Source of the DNA: Terriglobia bacterium
GTDB taxonomy: Bacteria; Acidobacteriota; Terriglobia; Bryobacterales; Bryobacteraceae
NCBI GenBank assembly: GCA_020073365.1
Contig: JAIQFL010000035.1
Coordinates: 1 to 48,972 of the forward strand
DNA length: 48,972 nucleotides
Reading direction: 5' to 3'
Both the position numbers and the translations under genes were made by a program. Of this stretch, positions 48,392 through 48,972 are shown piece by piece; position 1 is the first letter of the stretch, and every line of letters begins with the position of its first letter. The notes beneath the pieces were generated by a model. It was not told the origin of the DNA. It worked only from the letters and a program-made list of their open reading frames with translations, and did no database searches.

Positions 48392-48972
48392 ATGAAACGA
48401 GCATTGGTTCTTCTAGCGCTGGCGGCAATCTGGGCCGCCGGAGATTGTCTGGCTCAACCGGCCGCGGCCGGGAACGCCCAGGGGCGCCCGGCCGGCCCGC
48501 CCGACAATGCTCCGCGGACGCTCGCGCCCTATTTCACATCGGCTACGCCGGCCCCCAAAGCGCCGGACGCCGACGGCTTCCTCCAACGCTGGCTGCTTCT
48601 GGAGCCGATCAACAAGCCGAACCGCACGAACACGGTGTTTACCGACACCTACGTGCGGAACGCCCTGAATAACGAGTACTTCCCCAACCAGTTCACGGTA
48701 ATTCCGCACGATGGCGACAAAGTCAAAGCTGGCGAGCAGGAACTCATGTGGCATGCACTGGATTCCACGGGTTTCAACGTCAAGCTCTTTCGCTTCGCCT
48801 ACGGCCTGAATAAGACAACTTACGGCGTCATATTCTGGGCCGTGACGGTGGTCAACAGCCCGCGCGGGATACAGAACGCCCGCATGGCCGTCGGCGTCAA
48901 CGGGGCGTCTATGTGGTGGCTTAACGGCAAGGAGGCAGTCGACCTCTTTACCGACCGGCGCATGAAAATGGA
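48392..48972 (+). CDS. Exported protein of unknown family, cut by the window end
   Basis: ATG 48392 follows GGAGG at about 10 bases and opens a signal peptide (RALVLLALAAIWAAGDCLA). The mature part repeats the 30462 gene almost motif for motif (GFLQRWLLLEPINKPNRTNT, NNEYFPNQFTVIP, FRFAYGLNKTTYGVIFWAVT, ASMWWLNGKEAVDLFTDRRM), with an added PAAAGNAQGRPAGPP linker near the start. The frame is open at 48972; by comparison about 40 residues are missing. It follows CE1, which suggests a partner role to esterases. Confidence 0.85.
   Translation, partial: MKRALVLLALAAIWAAGDCLAQPAAAGNAQGRPAGPPDNAPRTLAPYFTSATPAPKAPDADGFLQRWLLLEPINKPNRTNTVFTDTYVRNALNNEYFPNQFTVIPHDGDKVKAGEQELMWHALDSTGFNVKLFRFAYGLNKTTYGVIFWAVTVVNSPRGIQNARMAVGVNGASMWWLNGKEAVDLFTDRRMKM

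Overview
This 48,972-bp window is GC-rich, gene-dense bacterial DNA. It looks like a metagenome-derived or draft contig, because both ends cut through genes. Several traits suggest an Acidobacteriota member of the Bryobacterales/Solibacter type: a TonB-dependent receptor with an N-terminal carboxypeptidase-regulatory domain and no SusD partner, FG-GAP/ASPIC-UnbV proteins, many Tat signal peptides, and Gly/Pro/Ala-rich loops inserted in unrelated secreted enzymes. This placement is inferred from gene content, not from a phylogenetic marker.

The content is almost entirely a secreted plant-polysaccharide degradation locus aimed at arabinose- and xylose-rich polymers (arabinoxylan, arabinan, possibly pectin side chains and fucosylated glycans). 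Recognisable families are GH10 xylanase, two GH3, two GH51 alpha-L-arabinofuranosidases, GH54 arabinofuranosidase, a GH43 arabinanase-like gene, GH95 and a GH95-like gene, four CE1-type esterase domains in three genes, a type-B carboxylesterase, a tannase/feruloyl-esterase-family protein, a right-handed beta-helix protein, two enolase-superfamily proteins and one outer-membrane receptor.

Layout. 1-131 is a nirB-like fragment that does not fit the rest (probable chimeric contig end). 130-9139, minus strand: a run of carboxylesterase, beta-helix protein, GH3 (frameshifted and truncated), GH10 (lacking its N-terminus), CE1 esterase and the start of a Tat-exported protein. 9655-21866, plus strand and intact: GH51, PRMT-like methyltransferase, FG-GAP protein, TonB receptor, GH51, TPR protein. 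21883-22368 is a small minus-strand membrane protein. 22678-33278, plus strand: GH95, GH3, then a decayed stretch (GH95-like, GH43 and oxidoreductase pseudogenes around an intact protein of unknown family). 33706-35523 is the tannase-family gene. 35524-36543 carries a tRNA-Arg 3' fragment that looks like an integrase attachment site. 36544-38947 holds a pair of enolase-superfamily genes. 38999-43561, minus strand, holds a two-domain esterase and an unrecognised secreted protein, each with one frameshift. 43724-48972, plus strand, holds GH54, CE1 and a paralogue of the unknown-family protein, cut by the contig end.

The most interesting regulatory signal is a recurring LacI-type operator, consensus TGCAAGCGnTTACA, in front of several of these genes (4903, 15040, 22544, 43600, 43710). 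It suggests one regulator not encoded here controls the locus. Expected work flow: esterases strip acyl groups, GH10 and GH43 cut backbones, GH51/GH54/GH95 remove side-chain sugars, GH3 finishes oligosaccharides, and the TonB receptor imports products. At least thirteen single-base lesions are seen, none between 5254 and 27714; whether they are real decay or assembly error is open.
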